A stretch of DNA of 64,000 nucleotides from Prorocentrum cordatum (Eukaryota; Sar; Dinophyceae; Prorocentrales; Prorocentraceae): positions 53,501-117,500 of the forward strand of contig CAUYUJ010008624.1 in assembly GCA_963575745.1 (NCBI GenBank), given 5' to 3'. Positions 44,563-55,755 of this stretch are shown here, one piece after another. Numbering within the stretch: position 1 is the stretch's first letter; each line of letters starts with the position of its first letter. The position numbers and the translations under genes are program-made. A model generated the notes under the pieces. That model did no database searches and had not been told where the DNA came from. It saw only the letters and a program-made list of their open reading frames with translations.

Positions 44563-44819
44563 TAGATAATGACCTTGTTTTTGATCGAGTCGCAAGCGAA
44601 GAGAGAACGAGGCTACGCGTTTCGCCCACTTGGGGCTTTTCGGGCCAAATTGCATACGGTGTAGCATCGAAGTAGCATCGTCGACGAAGGGACAGGATGT
44701 GGAGCGGAGAGATGCAGTGTACAGTTTGGGTTTCAACAAAACCCGTTGATTTTTGAAACCATCAACGTACGTGGATCTTCCGTGAGCTCTCGGTTCTCTC
44801 GGGTAGCTCACTGGAGCTT

Positions 44820-45060
44820 GCGAGGCACTCTTTTAGGTTCCTTTAGGCACTTCTGAAGTCATTGTAGGGCAATCTCGGGCCCATTCTTCGGCTCGGACGT
44901 AGGCCCACTGGATGCCAAAAAGGCGAGAAGGCAGCGATTAAGGAACCGCTATATTCAATAACTTTTGCTTCTCGTAGGCCTATATGGGAGGCTCTGTGCC
45001 GTTTTTGGGGACTATCTAGGCGCCGAATTTTGGCCTCTTTGGACCAGGTTTGATACGAAT
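44820..45060 (+). repeat. 11-bp family, diverged copy with core
   Basis: Core AAAAAGGCGAGAAGGCAGCG, ATATTCAATAACTTTTGC at 44,920-44,970 with flanking TTTAGGCAC/CTTTTGGGG units that are much decayed. Confidence 0.5.
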
Positions 45061-45460
45061 TTAGATGAATGTTAGGGCATGCGCGGGCCCTCTCGTAGGG
45101 TATGTTTTGACCATATTCGGGCCATCTTCGAGAAGAGATCGGTGCGCTGCAAGGCGGAACAAGATGACGAACACGTCACATAACGGGTGCTCTACTCCGC
45201 TGCGGCGCCGATGAACAAGCCAAGGTGAACTAGGGGTTGTGTTGCAAGAGCTGGTGCTCTGAACCACCTGCGACTAGAGGGCTGGTGTAATTCAGAATCG
45301 ATGCAGCGTGTTAGTGGTAGGTTCGATTCAGCGTGCTTGCGGTAGGTTGGAGACGAGACATGGTATATTTTCGGGCAGTCAGGTGAGTGAACATTGAGTG
45401 CTCTCGGACAAACAAGTTGGGCTCTGGACGGTCTGCCGGAGCGTCTGGGCCCTGCCCTAG

Positions 45461-45557
45461 CCACGCCGGCCAGGCCCGCATAGAGCAGAACCGCGCGCTG
45501 GCGGCTGAGAGGAGGCGGCTGCAGCAGCTGCGGGCGCAGTCGGCGTTGGGTGCGCAG
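45461..45557 (+). CDS. internal exon with an A-R-I-E-x-N-R helix
   Basis: CCTGCCCTAG ends at 45460 (acceptor); the donor GTGCGCAG|GTGGGG follows 45557. The exon reads HAGQARIEQNRALAAERRRL, QQLRAQSALGAQ. Amphipathic Arg/Leu/Gln helix. Its QARIEQNRALA core parallels the exon at 38,847 and the RPA32-binding helix pattern. The 5' border could also be 45,474. Confidence 0.5.
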
Positions 45558-45559
45558 GT

Positions 45560-46130
45560 GGGGGATGATGGGGGGAGAGGGAGCATCTGACATGACACCG
45601 AGCCCTGCGACACCGCAGGCTAAAGGTATTCACCGACGGACTGTTACGCAGATGTGGATCGGGTGTATGGCATTGAGGGCTCCGAGACAGTCGAAATAGT
45701 ACGAGCTGCACGATGGCTTCGGGGCGTGAGCTTGGCCTTCATGCCGAGACGACTGCGCTAGTTTGGCTGGCTGATTCGTTTTGCAAGCACATTTCGTGAG
45801 TGTCCTTGTCCCTCACTGCCCCCTTTCCTCCTCGTTCACAGGCTCTGTTATCATAGAGGTAGGCGTTTTTGTTGACGCAGAGCCCTGAATGCTGCTCGCT
45901 ACAGGCCCACGGGGTCGCCATGAGCCATCGGCGTTCTGACAACACATTGCACAATGCGCGCGCAATAGCGCCAGCGGAAGTCGGAAAGAAATGGTAAAGC
46001 ATGTGATATGTCATGGCGAGGACGCCTCTGGCGAATCACCGCCGCCCTCTGCCGTTTCGGATACGCCTGTTTGATGACATGTGGAGTGAAATTGTGGCCA
46101 CGCTAGTGGACTGCGTGTTCGCCCAGCCGT
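45560..46130. other. no gene seen
   Basis: Mixed composition and short frames only. GC-rich but without tandem structure. Confidence 0.3.
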
Positions 46131-46600
46131 TGGAAACCACTCGGGCTGTCTTGGGGGCCGTTGTGGGGGCCTCGTGGGCCTTTGGTGCCCTCGTGGGCAG
46201 TCTTGGATCCTCTTGGATACCTCTTTGGCCGTCTTGGGGCCATCTTGGAGGAATCCTGGGCCGTGTTGGGTCGTCTTAGGATGGCGAAATCCCGAAATGG
46301 CTAGAAGGCGAATGGGTGCTGGAAGGTGAGGTTTGGTGTTTGGATTGTTTTTGTTACCTCTTGGGGTCCTCTGGAGGTCTTCTCGGATGCTTGTCGAGAC
46401 GTCTTGGAGGCCTCCGGGACCGTCTTGAGGCTGCCGGGAGTCGCGTTGGGTGGGCCGTTCTCGGAAGCCATGTCGGCCTATCTTGGACATCTTGGAGGCG
46501 ACTTCCAGGCTGTGCGGACTTCGGGTGGTTCCGTGGGGCTGCTGGGTCGGGCCGAAATCTACTTGGAACCTTTGGAATTGCCAACATTAGTTATAAAGTA
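46130..46600 (+). repeat. 11-bp family block with diverged core
   Basis: CTTGGGGCCGTTGTGGG-like units at 46,145-46,275; a core-like AT-richer segment (TTTGGATTGTTTTTGTTACC) at 46,335-46,362; units resume to about 46,500. Confidence 0.65.
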
Positions 46601-47104
46601 CGGCACGCTAGCACCCCTTCGCAGGTTACGGGGGCGGCGGATCGAGTATTCCTCCTGCGAGTCCTTGCCGCCCCCTGCTTGTGGAAACACCTGTGCGGTA
46701 ACATGTCGAGCGAAGGTGCGGCCATGCTTGTGGTCTGCATTTTTCTTCAGCGCTTGGATTAAGCACTGGGGCACACTGGACAAGGCCCTCTGGCCCTGTT
46801 TTTGGGCTCTCTCGGGGCTCTTATCGTTCCTTTTTGGTTCAAGCAGGCAAGGCTCAGGGACTTGGCGTAGCAAGCATAGTGATTCGTCTTACAGCTAGCA
46901 TGTAACGGACAGAGCGAGGTACGAGTGATGATCTGATGACGTTTTGGTGGGGCGAAGCCTTCTAGGGAGGGGTCTAGGGGAGGGGCGAGGGGGGCACGCC
47001 CCGGCGTTAATGGCCGCCGGGGGGCCGTTTCCCGCGTATTTTTCCGAGTGAAGCGGCTCGCGGGCGCCTTCCACGGCTCGTTTCCTGGTATTTGTCGATT
47101 GAAG

Positions 47105-47605
47105 CGGCTCCAGGGCTCTAAGACGGCCCAAGGGGGCCCCACAACGACCCAAAGACGGCCCCAAGAGAGCTTCGGCTGTCCTGCAGACGGTCCAAGAGAG
47201 CCTCGAGACGGCTCCAGAGACCTTCCAGAGGACCCTCGAGAGGGCCTCAGGAGCCCAAAAACATTAATTTCCCAAGGGTTTTTGAAGGTTTTTCGGGTCC
47301 TCGCCTGTTCGGGCCCAACACTGCCTATGAGGTCCCAAAGCTCGTCCTTAGACGGCCCCAGATGCCCCCAAAGAGGCGGACAACATCCACGAGGCGCCCA
47401 GACGGCCCAAAAGGGCCCCAAAACAGCTGCAGATGGCCCCAAGACGGCCCCGAGAGAGCCCCAAGACGGCCCCAAGAGAGCCGCAAGAGGCCCCCTAGAG
47501 GCCCCCAAGAGAGCTCCAAGACGGCCAAATGCTTCCAAGATGCCCTAGACGGCCCAAAAGGGCCCCAAGACGGCCTAGAATTGCCCCCAAAGGGGCCCTC
47601 GTTGC
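47105..47605 (-). repeat. 11-bp family block, reverse orientation, with core
   Basis: CCAAGACGGCC-type units; core CCAAAAACATTAATTTCCCA, GGTTTTTGAAGGTTTTTCGG and CCTCGCC at 47,255-47,310, reverse complement of the plus-strand core order. It abuts the LINE endonuclease remnant. Confidence 0.75.
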
Positions 47606-47607
47606 TG

Positions 47608-47923
47608 CTACGCTGAGAACGATACCAACACGACGTTTAAGAACCCACAAGAGGCCATCTACGAACACATACTCGTACGAATTTTCTGGCACATCGAAGG
47701 CATGAACATCTGGGGTGAGCAGGACATCAACCGAATACGAGGCGAGAGAATCGAGGATGTGTGCCATCTTGGCCCGATACGTGAGCTTGCTCCAATCAAA
47801 ACCTTGCACATTCAGAATTCCAATGCGTAGTGATCGGCCCTCCCCCGTCAGTGGACGAGAAGGTCGCCAAGGATAACGAATTCGTAGAGGATCCCGCCCC
47901 GTGCCAACAATATCAGACATGTT
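47608..47923 (-). mobile_element. non-LTR retrotransposon (LINE) endonuclease N-terminal remnant
   Basis: Minus-strand frame from about 47,923: DPLRIRYPWRPSRPLTGEG, RSLRIGILNVQGFDWSKLTY, RAKMAHILDSLASYSVDVLL, TPDVHAFDVPENSYEYVFVD, GLLWVLKRRVGIVLSVAAT. The I-L-N-V-Q-G start followed by V-D-V-L-L and H and then R-x-G-I is the layout of the APE-like endonuclease domain (first two motifs) of LINE ORF2. The usual Glu of Q-E-T-H is replaced (T-P-D-V-H). Truncated at 47,608 by the 11-bp repeat, so the catalytic C-terminal half and the RT are absent. Further upstream on the same strand (48,128-47,913) another frame reads RGSWRPGAREELLSPDER, perhaps the preceding part. Confidence 0.6.
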
Positions 47924-48164
47924 GCAAGATCGTAAGCAAGGGGTCCCCGAGCCCGACTACCCTGTCTGAATGCCGCTCGTCCGGAGACAGCAGCTCTTCG
48001 CGGGCGCCAGGGCGCCACGACCCGCGCAGCGTGTGAAAGCAGACCTCAGCATCTGCGAGGTGGGGGGACCCTTCGTCGGAGTCGCCGATGCCAGACAAAA
48101 TAATTATCCTGGCGAAGGACCCAACCATATGCAGTTGTGGGTACCGCAATTGTGAACATCTTCT

Positions 48165-50045
48165 TCGGTAAAACTCCCTATGGGGCCACGAAGCGCTGCA
48201 CTGGGTGGGGGGTAACGCTGTTCTGGGTGAGTGGTGTGTCAAGTGAGGTTTCCGGGACGCGTGCGGACGGTCCCACTGGGGGCTTCGGTGGAGCTCCCTA
48301 TGGGGCCACGAAGCGCTGTATTGGGTGGGTGAAAATGCCAAATTGGGCTTCCGGGACGCATGCGGACGGTCGCACTGGGGGTTTCGGTGGAGCTCCCTAA
48401 GGGGCCACGAAACGCTGTATTGGGTGGGTAAAAATGCCACGTTGGGTTTTCGGGACTCATGTGGACGGTGGCACTGGGGCCTTCGGTGGAGTTCCCTACG
48501 GGGCCACGAAATTCTGGACTGGGTGGGTGAAAATGCCACAGTGGGTGTTTCGGGACGCTTGCGGACGGTCCCACTGGGGCCTTCGGTGGAGCTCCCTGTG
48601 GGGCCACGAAGCGCTGCACTGGGTGGGTATAAATGCCACATTGGGTGTGCGGGATGCATGCGGACGGTGGCACTGGGGCCTTCGGTGGAGCTCCCTGTGG
48701 GGCCTCGAAACGTTGTAATGGGTGGGTGAAAATGCCAAATTGGGTGTTTCAGGACGCACTCGGACGGTCCCACTGGGGGCTTCGGTGGAGCTCCCCTTGT
48801 GGCCACGAACCGCTGCACTGAGTGGGGGGGACGCATGTGGACGGTAGCACTGTGAGCTTCGGTGGGGCTCCCTATGGGGCCCCGAAGCGCTGTACTGAGT
48901 GGGGGGGACGCATGTGGACGGTGGCACTGGGGCCTTCGGTGGAGCTCCCTATGGGGCCACGAAGCGCTGTACTGAGTGGGGGGGGACGCATGTGGACGGT
49001 GGCACTGGGGCCTTCGGTGGAGCTCCCTATGGGGCCACGAAGCGCTGTACTGAGTGGGGGGGACGCATGTGGACGGTGGCACTGGGGCCTTCGGTGGAGC
49101 TCCCTATGGGGCCACGAAACGCTGTACTGAGTGGGGGGGACGCATGTGGACGGTGGCACTGGGGCCTTCGGTGGAGCTCCCTATGGGGCTGCTGGGTGGG
49201 GGGGACGCATGTGGACGGTGGCACTGGGGCCTTCGGTGGAGCTCCCTATGGGGCCACGAAACGCTGTACTGAGGGAGGGGACGCATGTGGACGGTGGCAC
49301 TGGGGCCTTCGGTGGAGCTCCCTATGGGGCCACGAAGCGCTGTACTGAGTGGGGGGGACGCATGTGGACGGTGGCACTGGGGCCTTCGGTGGAGCTCCCT
49401 ATGGGGCCACGAAGCGCTGTACTGAGTGGGGGGGACGCATGTGGACGGTGGCACTGGGGCCTTCGGTGGAGCTCCCTATGGGGCCACGAAACGCTGTACT
49501 GAGTGGGGGGGGACGCATGTGGACGGTGGCACTGGGGCCTTCGGTGGAGCTCCCTATGGGGCCACGAAACGCTGTACTGAGTGGGGGGGACGCATGTGGA
49601 CGGTGGCACTGGGGCCTTCGGTGGAGCTCCCTATGGGGCCACGAAACGCTGTACTGAGTGGGGGGGACGCATGTGGACGGTGGCACTGGGGCCTTCGGTG
49701 GAGCTCCCCATGGGGCCATGAAACGCTGTACTGACTGGGGGGGCGCATGTGGACGGTGGCACTGGGGCCTTCGGTGGAGCTCCCTATGGGGCCACGAAAC
49801 GCTGTACTGAGTGGGGTGGACGCATGTGGACGGTGGCATTGGGGCCTTCGGTGGAGCTCCCTACAGGGCCACGAAACGCTGTACTGAGTGGGGGGACGCA
49901 TGTGGCCGGTGGCACTGGGGCCGTCGAGTTGGAGCTCCTATGGGGCCACGACGCGCTGTACTGAGTGGGGGGGCACGCATGTGGACTGGTGGCCACTGGG
50001 GCCTTCGGTTGAGGCTAACTGTGGGGCTACGACGCGCTGTAATGC
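48165..50045. repeat. satellite with 99/100-bp and 77-bp units
   Basis: Conserved words in each unit: CGGTGGCACTGGGGCCTTCG, GTGGAGCTCCCTATGGGGCC and ACGAAACGCTGTACTGAGTG. The first six or so units (to about 48,830) are 99-100 bp (one 120 bp) because they carry an extra TGGGTGAAAATGCCAAATTG. The following 15 or so are 77 bp with a G run in that place and are more homogeneous. One unit near 49,190 is further shortened. The frame shifts each unit, so the ORFs are not genes. Confidence 0.95.
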
Positions 50046-50059
50046 CGTGGGTGAAAAAC

Positions 50060-50812
50060 TACGGGAAGAGGGGGAGGAGCGAAGAAGGAGGGCGGAGGGG
50101 GAGGAGGAGAGGAGAGGGAGGAGGAGGGGAGAGGAGAGGCAGAGGAGAGGATGAGGAGAAGAGGATGAGGAGGGAGGGAGCGGAGAGGAGAGAGAGGAGA
50201 GTAGAGGAGAGGAAGAGGAGAGGCGAGGAGGAGCGGCGAAGGAAGGAGTGAGGAGGAGGAGGAGGAGGAGGAGGAGGCGGGGAGGCGGAGAGGAGGAGGG
50301 GAGGAGGAGGAGAGAGGGGGAGGCGGAGGAGGAGGAGGCGGAGGAGGAGGAGGAGGAGGAGGATGAGGAGGAGGAGGAGGAGGAGGAGGGGAGGAGGGGG
50401 AGGAGGAGGAGGAGGAGGAGGAGGAGAGGAGGAGGAGGAGAGGAGGAGGAGGAGGGAGGAGGAGGAAGGAGGAGGAGGAGTAGGAGGAGGAGGAGGAGGA
50501 GGAGGAGGAGGGGGAGGAGGGCGAGGAGGAGCGAGGAGGATGAGGAGGAGGAGGCAGGTGGAGGTGGGGAGGAGAAGGAGGAGGCGGAGGAGGAGGCGGA
50601 GGAGGAGGGCGGAGGAGGAGGAGGAGGAGGAGGAGGAGGAGGAGGAGGAGGAGGGGAGGAGGAGGTGGAGGAGGAGGTAGGAGGAGGAGGAGGGAGGAGG
50701 AGGAGGAGGAGGAGGAGGAGGAGGAGGAGGCGGAGGAGGAGGAGGAGGAAGGAGGAGGGGCGGAGGAGGAGGAGGAGGAGGAGGAGGAGGAGGAGGAGGA
50801 GGAGGAGGAACG
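50060..50812. repeat. (GAG)n tract
   Basis: About 750 bp of GGA/GAG with GCG and AGA interruptions. On the minus strand it is a polypyrimidine tract directly downstream of the exon at 50,820-51,575. Confidence 0.95.
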
Positions 50813-50819
50813 CGGGGAC

Positions 50820-51575
50820 AGTCTCTTCAAAACGAGGACCCAACAACACAGGTTGGCTGGGAAAAACTTTCATGTCGCCGACCCGCTTCTCCCTGCCGCA
50901 CAAGTCAGAGCGGTTCCCCCCCAGCAGGGTCTCGAGAACGTGCGGCTCAGTCGTGGCAGCCTCCAGCGACGGTCTGACTGCCTCCCGCACCTGGGCGAAC
51001 TGCTCGGCTAGGAGTATCTCCTTGACCAGGCTGATGGCCCCCTCCAGGCCGAGCTGCGACGACTTTTTGCACCCGGCGGCGGCCAATCCGCCGCCCACGG
51101 GGTGAATTGAGATTGGCCGCGCGAGCCTGACGGTGTCCTGCGCCAGGGGGCCCTCGACTCGGGGCCCGCCGCCTCGACCTCTGCCACCACGGCCTGCGCC
51201 CCGGGCTTTGCCAGTGCCGAGCTGGCCTGGCCCGACTGCGGACGTTCCGGCCGTGCCCGCAGCTGCCACGCTTGACGCACCCTTGCTGGGCGCTCGGGCT
51301 GTGGAGACCGAGCCGCTGCGGGCGCGTGGCGGGCCCGTGGCGGTACTCTGCTGAGCCTCGCCGTGGTGGCCCGCGAGGAGGCGCCTCGCCGCCTCCAGCC
51401 GCAGCAGCGAGCGCGCCGAGGCCCGCGCGCGCCGCTCTCTCCTGTGGAAGGCAGGCGAGCGGGAGCGGCCGCGCCGCGCCTCGCCACCAGCCACTATCGC
51501 GCGCACCGCGGCCCGCGCGGTCGGGCCCGCGGCGTCTGGGGGCTCTGCCTCGGCCCGGGTGAGGCCGCGCCTGCA
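50820..51575 (-). CDS. large exon of an RGG-containing protein
   Basis: Minus strand. The accept site CTCTGCAG lies just above 51,575; the frame runs RGLTRAEAEPPDAAGPTARA, EARRGRSRSPAFHRRERRA, RASARSLLRLEAARRLLAG, then SKGASSVAAAGTAGTSAVGP and GKARGAGRGGRGRGGGPRVE, followed by LEGAISLVKEILLAEQFAQV, REAVRPSLEAATTEPHVLET, LLGGNRSDLCGREKRVGD and ends at GPRFEETVPAF near 50,820. About 250 codons, very high GC3. SR/R-rich start, RG box and a C-terminal helix suggest an RNA-associated protein. Neighbouring (CTC)n on the coding strand looks like intron. Exact donor not found. Confidence 0.6.
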
Positions 51576-51582
51576 GAGCCAA

Positions 51583-51642
51583 ACCTACGATGATGCTGCT
51601 GCTGATGATGCTGATGATGATGTTGATGCTGATGATGATGCT

Positions 51643-51721
<79 letters not shown>

Positions 51722-51756
51722 AGGAGGAGGAGGAGGAGGAGGAGGAGGAGGAGGTT
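51583..51756. repeat. (GAT)n and (GAG)n microsatellite
   Basis: GATGCT/GATGAT then GGAGGA. Pyrimidine-rich on the strand of the adjacent minus-strand exon. Confidence 0.9.
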
Positions 51757-52140
51757 GTGTACTGATACCAATGTTAGTGGTAATGCATTCGAAGAAGGAT
51801 GATAATCGTAATAATGACACGGATGACGATCATGCTCCAACTAAGCATGGTAGACATAACGTTGCGATCAATACTATTCACAACATAGCGAATAGCGACT
51901 ACCAATCATGACACTACAAATAATACTATCAATATTGCTACAACGGAAAAACAGGTCTACAACTAATACTACTACGAGTACGGATGCTAGTGCAAATAAA
52001 AAGACGACGAGGATGCCGACCACGACGATGAGGAGAGGAGGGAACGGAAACGGACAACGATGAGGGCAAAGACGAGGAGGAGGAAGAGCAGAAGGAGGAG
52101 GAGGAGGAGGAGAAGGAGGAGGAAGACAACGATGACAGAA
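51757..52140. other. decayed trinucleotide-like AT-rich stretch
   Basis: AATACTA, CGTAATAATG and ACTACGAGTACGG words suggest a decayed AAT/ACT/ACG repeat, followed by GAGGAG/GACGAC. Similar to 61,630-62,215. No gene. Confidence 0.5.
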
Positions 52141-52144
52141 CTCT

Positions 52145-52310
52145 CGAAATCGCCTCTTGGAGCCCTCTTGGGGCCCCTTTGAGGGATCTTCGGATGCTCT
52201 TGGGGCTCTTCTAAGGGGCCTCGGGGCCCTCTTGTGGCCCTCGTGGACCCTTCTCGTGGGTCCCTTAAGACCCCTGGAGGGCCTCTTGAAAACTGGCCTA
52301 CTCTGGTTTG
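52145..52310 (+). repeat. 11-bp family block
   Basis: CTCTTGGGGCC/CCTCTTGTGGCC units. No core. Confidence 0.65.
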
Positions 52311-52362
52311 GTGCCTTTCGTTTACTTGGGGTTACCCGACCGCTTGGTTGTGGCCCAATGTC

Positions 52363-52800
52363 CTAAGTCGTGCTTCTAGGAGTTGCGCTTCCCAATAGTG
52401 CGCGATTGCCCCAAAAGGGGGGGAGCAAGGGGGAGTCCGACGTCGGCGCCGCGCTGCTGGGGCCCGTGGCGGTCGACGTGGTCGAGTGCGAGGGCACCGC
52501 GGCGCAGGGCGGCTTGCAAGGTTCCTTGGGCTGCACAAAGCTCGGGGCCGCAGGGGACTGTCGCATGCTGTATCCTCCCTGTGGCCCTCTGGTGGTGCGT
52601 CCAGATCGGATTTGAGTACGGCTGGCCTGTGGCGTCCCGTGCCTCGTGTCCGACGGCACTTGGCAGATCCAGTATTGATCGCTTGTTTCGGATTTCCCTG
52701 CGCGGTTCAGTTTCGAGCAGGCCCTTCGCGTCCAGTGCTTTGACGAGCTGGCGGCGACGACGCCGATGAACGTCGTCGTCCATCGTCGCCGCCGCCGCCG
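52363..52800 (-). CDS. coding segment, strand ambiguous
   Basis: Minus strand: RRRQLVKALDAKGLLETEPR, REIRNKRSILDLPSAVGHEA, RDATGQPYSNPIW, then, after an AG at about 52,596 and in another frame, SMRQSPAAPSFVQPKEPCK, PPCAAVPSHSTTSTATGPSS. Plus strand over 52,440-52,615 also reads well: SDVGAALLGPVAVDVVECEG, GCTKLGAAGDCRMLYPPCG and a stop. The Pro/Ser/Thr-rich minus-strand frame has the higher GC3. I favour minus, with two exons, but cannot exclude plus. Confidence 0.3.
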   Translation of the reverse strand, partial: RRRRRRWTTTFIGVVAASSSKHWTRRACSKLNRAGKSETSDQYWICQVPSDTRHGTPQASRTQIRSGRTTRGPQGGYSMRQSPAAPSFVQPKEPCKPPCAAVPSHSTTSTATGPSSAAPTSDSPLLPPFWGNRALLGSATPRSTT

Positions 52801-52818
52801 CCGCCACCGTCGTCGCCG

Positions 52819-52863
<45 letters not shown>

Positions 52864-52941
52864 GTGGTCGTCGTCCGCCGTCGGTCGTCGTCCCTCGTCG
52901 TCGTCGTTGCCGTTGTTTTAATCTTCGTCGTCGTCGTCCGC

Positions 52942-52997
<56 letters not shown>

Positions 52998-53017
52998 GTG
53001 GTCGTCGTCCGCCGTCG

Positions 53018-53058
<41 letters not shown>

Positions 53059-53099
53059 TGTTTTAATCTTCGTTGTCGTCGTCCGCCGTCGCCGTCGTT

Positions 53100-53144
<45 letters not shown>

Positions 53145-53187
53145 CGCCGTCGCCGTCGTCCCTCGCCGTCGCCGTCGCCGTTGTCGT

Positions 53188-53219
<32 letters not shown>

Positions 53220-53222
53220 ATA
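52785..53222. repeat. (GTC)n tract with internal higher-order repeat
   Basis: GTCGTC with CGC variants. The segment GCCGTTGTTTTAATCTTCGT occurs at 52,910 and 53,053, giving a repeat of about 143 bp. Confidence 0.95.
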
Positions 53223-53244
53223 GTCGTCGTCGGTCGTCGTTACT

Positions 53245-53345
53245 CGCCTCTCTCCTGGCCTGGCCAAGTGGTGGCCCAGGCCACAGCACCGAGAACTGCT
53301 CGACGTCGGTGCCGAGCTCCACAGAGGCGGGGTCAGCCCCCTACC
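53245..53345 (-). CDS. possible short exon
   Basis: Minus strand reads GADPASVELGTDVEQFSVLW, PGPPLGQARREASND before entering the GAC repeat. Good composition and GC3. No confident borders. Confidence 0.3.
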
Positions 53346-53467
53346 CGCTGGGCATGTGATGAATTCCTCGAGCAATGGATTGATTATTCGATGGCTCCGA
53401 ACAGTGTTTTTAGAAATGCATGCTGTGCAATGCTTGCTGTGCAATCGATGTGGATCTATATGGTTAT

Positions 53468-53800
53468 GTTGTATATATATATACGTATGTATGTATGTAT
53501 GCATGTATGTATGTACGTATGTATGTATGTATGTACGTATGTATGTACGTATGTACGTATGAACATACATACGTATTTACGTATGTATGCATGTATGTAT
53601 GTTTGTATGTATCTATGTATGTAAGTATGTAAGTATGTATGTATGTAATGTATGTATGTATGTATGTATGTATGTATGTATGTATGTATGTATGTATGTA
53701 TGTATGTATGTATGTATGTATGTATGTATGTATGTATGTATGTATGCATGTATATATGTATGTATGTATGTATGTATTCATGTATGTATGTACATATACT
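53468..53800. repeat. (TGTA)n microsatellite
   Basis: ATGTATGT, perfect from 53,650 to 53,745. Confidence 0.95.
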
Positions 53801-53824
53801 CATATATATATATAGATGTATAGG

Positions 53825-54085
53825 TGTTGCAATCTATGTGATGCAATATAGGCGGTGCAGTATATGTGGTACAACCCAGGTGGTGCGATGTGCATTCTGC
53901 CATCTGTGTTGTGCCATATTGCGACCTATGTTGTGCAGTCTATGTAGTGCAAAACATGTTGGGCAGTCTATGCGGAACAACCTATGTGGAGCCGTCCGTG
54001 TGGTGAAATGTATTTGGTGCAGTCTGGGTGGTGCAATACATGTGGTGCGATCTGCGCTGTACAGTCTATGTGGTGCAATTGACTA
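53825..54085. repeat. 15-bp minisatellite (GGTGCAATCTATGTG)
   Basis: About 17 units, period 15 bp, of (G/C)TGCAGTCTATGTGG-like sequence. Short runs of the same unit recur at 55,005-55,066 and 56,515-56,535. Confidence 0.8.
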
Positions 54086-54099
54086 CCCTGCACCGCGCT

Positions 54100-54600
54100 T
54101 GACCACCTCCACTGCTCGCGCAAACATCCCACCCTCCCACCCGCAACTTGCTTGGCAAAACTCATGATGCGGGGGACGGCGGTGCCAGCGATGACGACAT
54201 CGATGATAACATCCTCACTGCCGATGCTCGTCACCATGAGTCGATGATGAAGGTGAGCATTTCGACGATATTCGGACGTGCGCGATGACAAAATTACGTC
54301 GGCAACGTCTGCGACAATGACGAAGATGGCACCATCGACGACGACGTTCAAGAGGGCGACGGCACGAACGATAACGGCGCCAATGATGGCAAACACGTTG
54401 ACGATGCTGATGCCCATCTGTCGATGAGGCAGCTGCTCGCGGTTATGCTGACAAGGTTGAAATGGAAATCCGCGCGCGCGGAAGTTCAACATATCCGTCA
54501 TTTCAAGGGATTCGCGCCCTCGGCGCATGACAGGAGTATCGCCGGTGCACCGCGCGGTGACATGAAATCGCTGGGTTTGGCAGAACTCATAATAATCCTA
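54100..54600. other. GAC/GATGAC-rich segment, no gene
   Basis: Decayed GACGAC repeat within copy 1. A long minus-strand frame (Val/Ile-rich) comes from the repeat. Confidence 0.5.
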
Positions 54601-55184
54601 TAGTTTTTGGTATGCTTTTAGCATGAGCGCTCGGACAGGAAATCTGCAACATTTGTGTTGTTAAACCCTATGGTTTAGGTCTGTGTGCTGAAGTGCTTGC
54701 AAACACATGGCGTTTGGTACGATTTCGGCATGGATAGGCGCGTGTAAACTTCGTCCCATTTTTTGCAAGGGGCTTTTGAATATTTATGATTTCTATAAAC
54801 GTACGCGCGCTCGTCGTTTTTTATTGAGAATGGCGGGGGGGGAGTGGTGCTGGTATGGCAGGGATAGCATGAATCCATACTTACGGTGGACGATGGGGCA
54901 GAATCATATGTAACGTGCAATACGAAAAAGGGGGCCCGTCGTTAACTCCGTGGGTGGGGTAGTGGTGGTGTGGGGGGGGTGATTTTATCTTTTCAAGAGA
55001 GGAGCATCCATGTGGTGGAATATATGCGGTGCAATCTGTGTGGTGCAATCTATGTGGTGCAACCAGTTTCTGTTCGCAGTGAGTTGTCCACTCCATTGTT
55101 CGCGCATGCATCCCACCCGCCCGCCCGCAACCTCGATTTGCAAAACCTCTTAAAACAGTGACGGTGGGTGCCAAATGGCACTTG

Positions 55185-55710
55185 GCAGCGACGCCGACGC
55201 CGACGACGACAGCGACAACGACGACGACGCCGCTAACAACGTCTACGACGACACCGGCGACGTTTCCAACGACTTCGACGACGCCGGCCACGACGACGAC
55301 GACGACGACGACACCGACGACGACGACGACGCCGACGACCGACGTCGACGCCGTCGATGACAACGACGTCGACGACGCCGACGACGACGACAGCGCCGAC
55401 GACGACGACGCCGACGACGACGACGAAGACGAGGACGACGACGTCGCCAACGTAGACGACGACGACGAGGGAGGAGGGAGGACGACGACGGCGGCAACGA
55501 CGGCAACGACGAGGGAGGAGGGAGGACGGCGACGACGCGAACGACGAAAAACGAGGTTGGACGGCGACGCCGACGACGACAACGACGAGGGAGGACGGAA
55601 GACGACGACGACGACGACGACGGGGACGAAATAGGAGGGACAACGACGAAACGCCGACGAAGACGACGAGGGAGGAAGGACGACCACGGCGACAATGACG
55701 ACGACGCCAA

Positions 55711-55755
<45 letters not shown>

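Noticed and set aside
47913-49082. 389-codon minus-strand ORF across the satellite
   Set aside because: Mostly satellite read-through; only the last part near 47.9-48.1 kb may relate to the LINE fragment.
48160-50045. CRISPR-like array
   Set aside because: Units are contiguous tandem copies without unique spacers, in a eukaryotic context; it is a satellite.
49938-50815. C-terminal extension of the 51.5-kb minus-strand ORF into poly-Leu/Ser/Pro
   Set aside because: The coding signal ends near 50,820 where the (GAG)n tract begins; the rest is likely intron.
52864-53223. Arg- and Asp-rich ORFs over the (GTC)n tract
   Set aside because: Repeat translation only.
53968-54528. 186-codon minus-strand ORF rich in Val/Ile
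   Set aside because: Derived from the GAC/GATGAC repeat and the 15-bp minisatellite.
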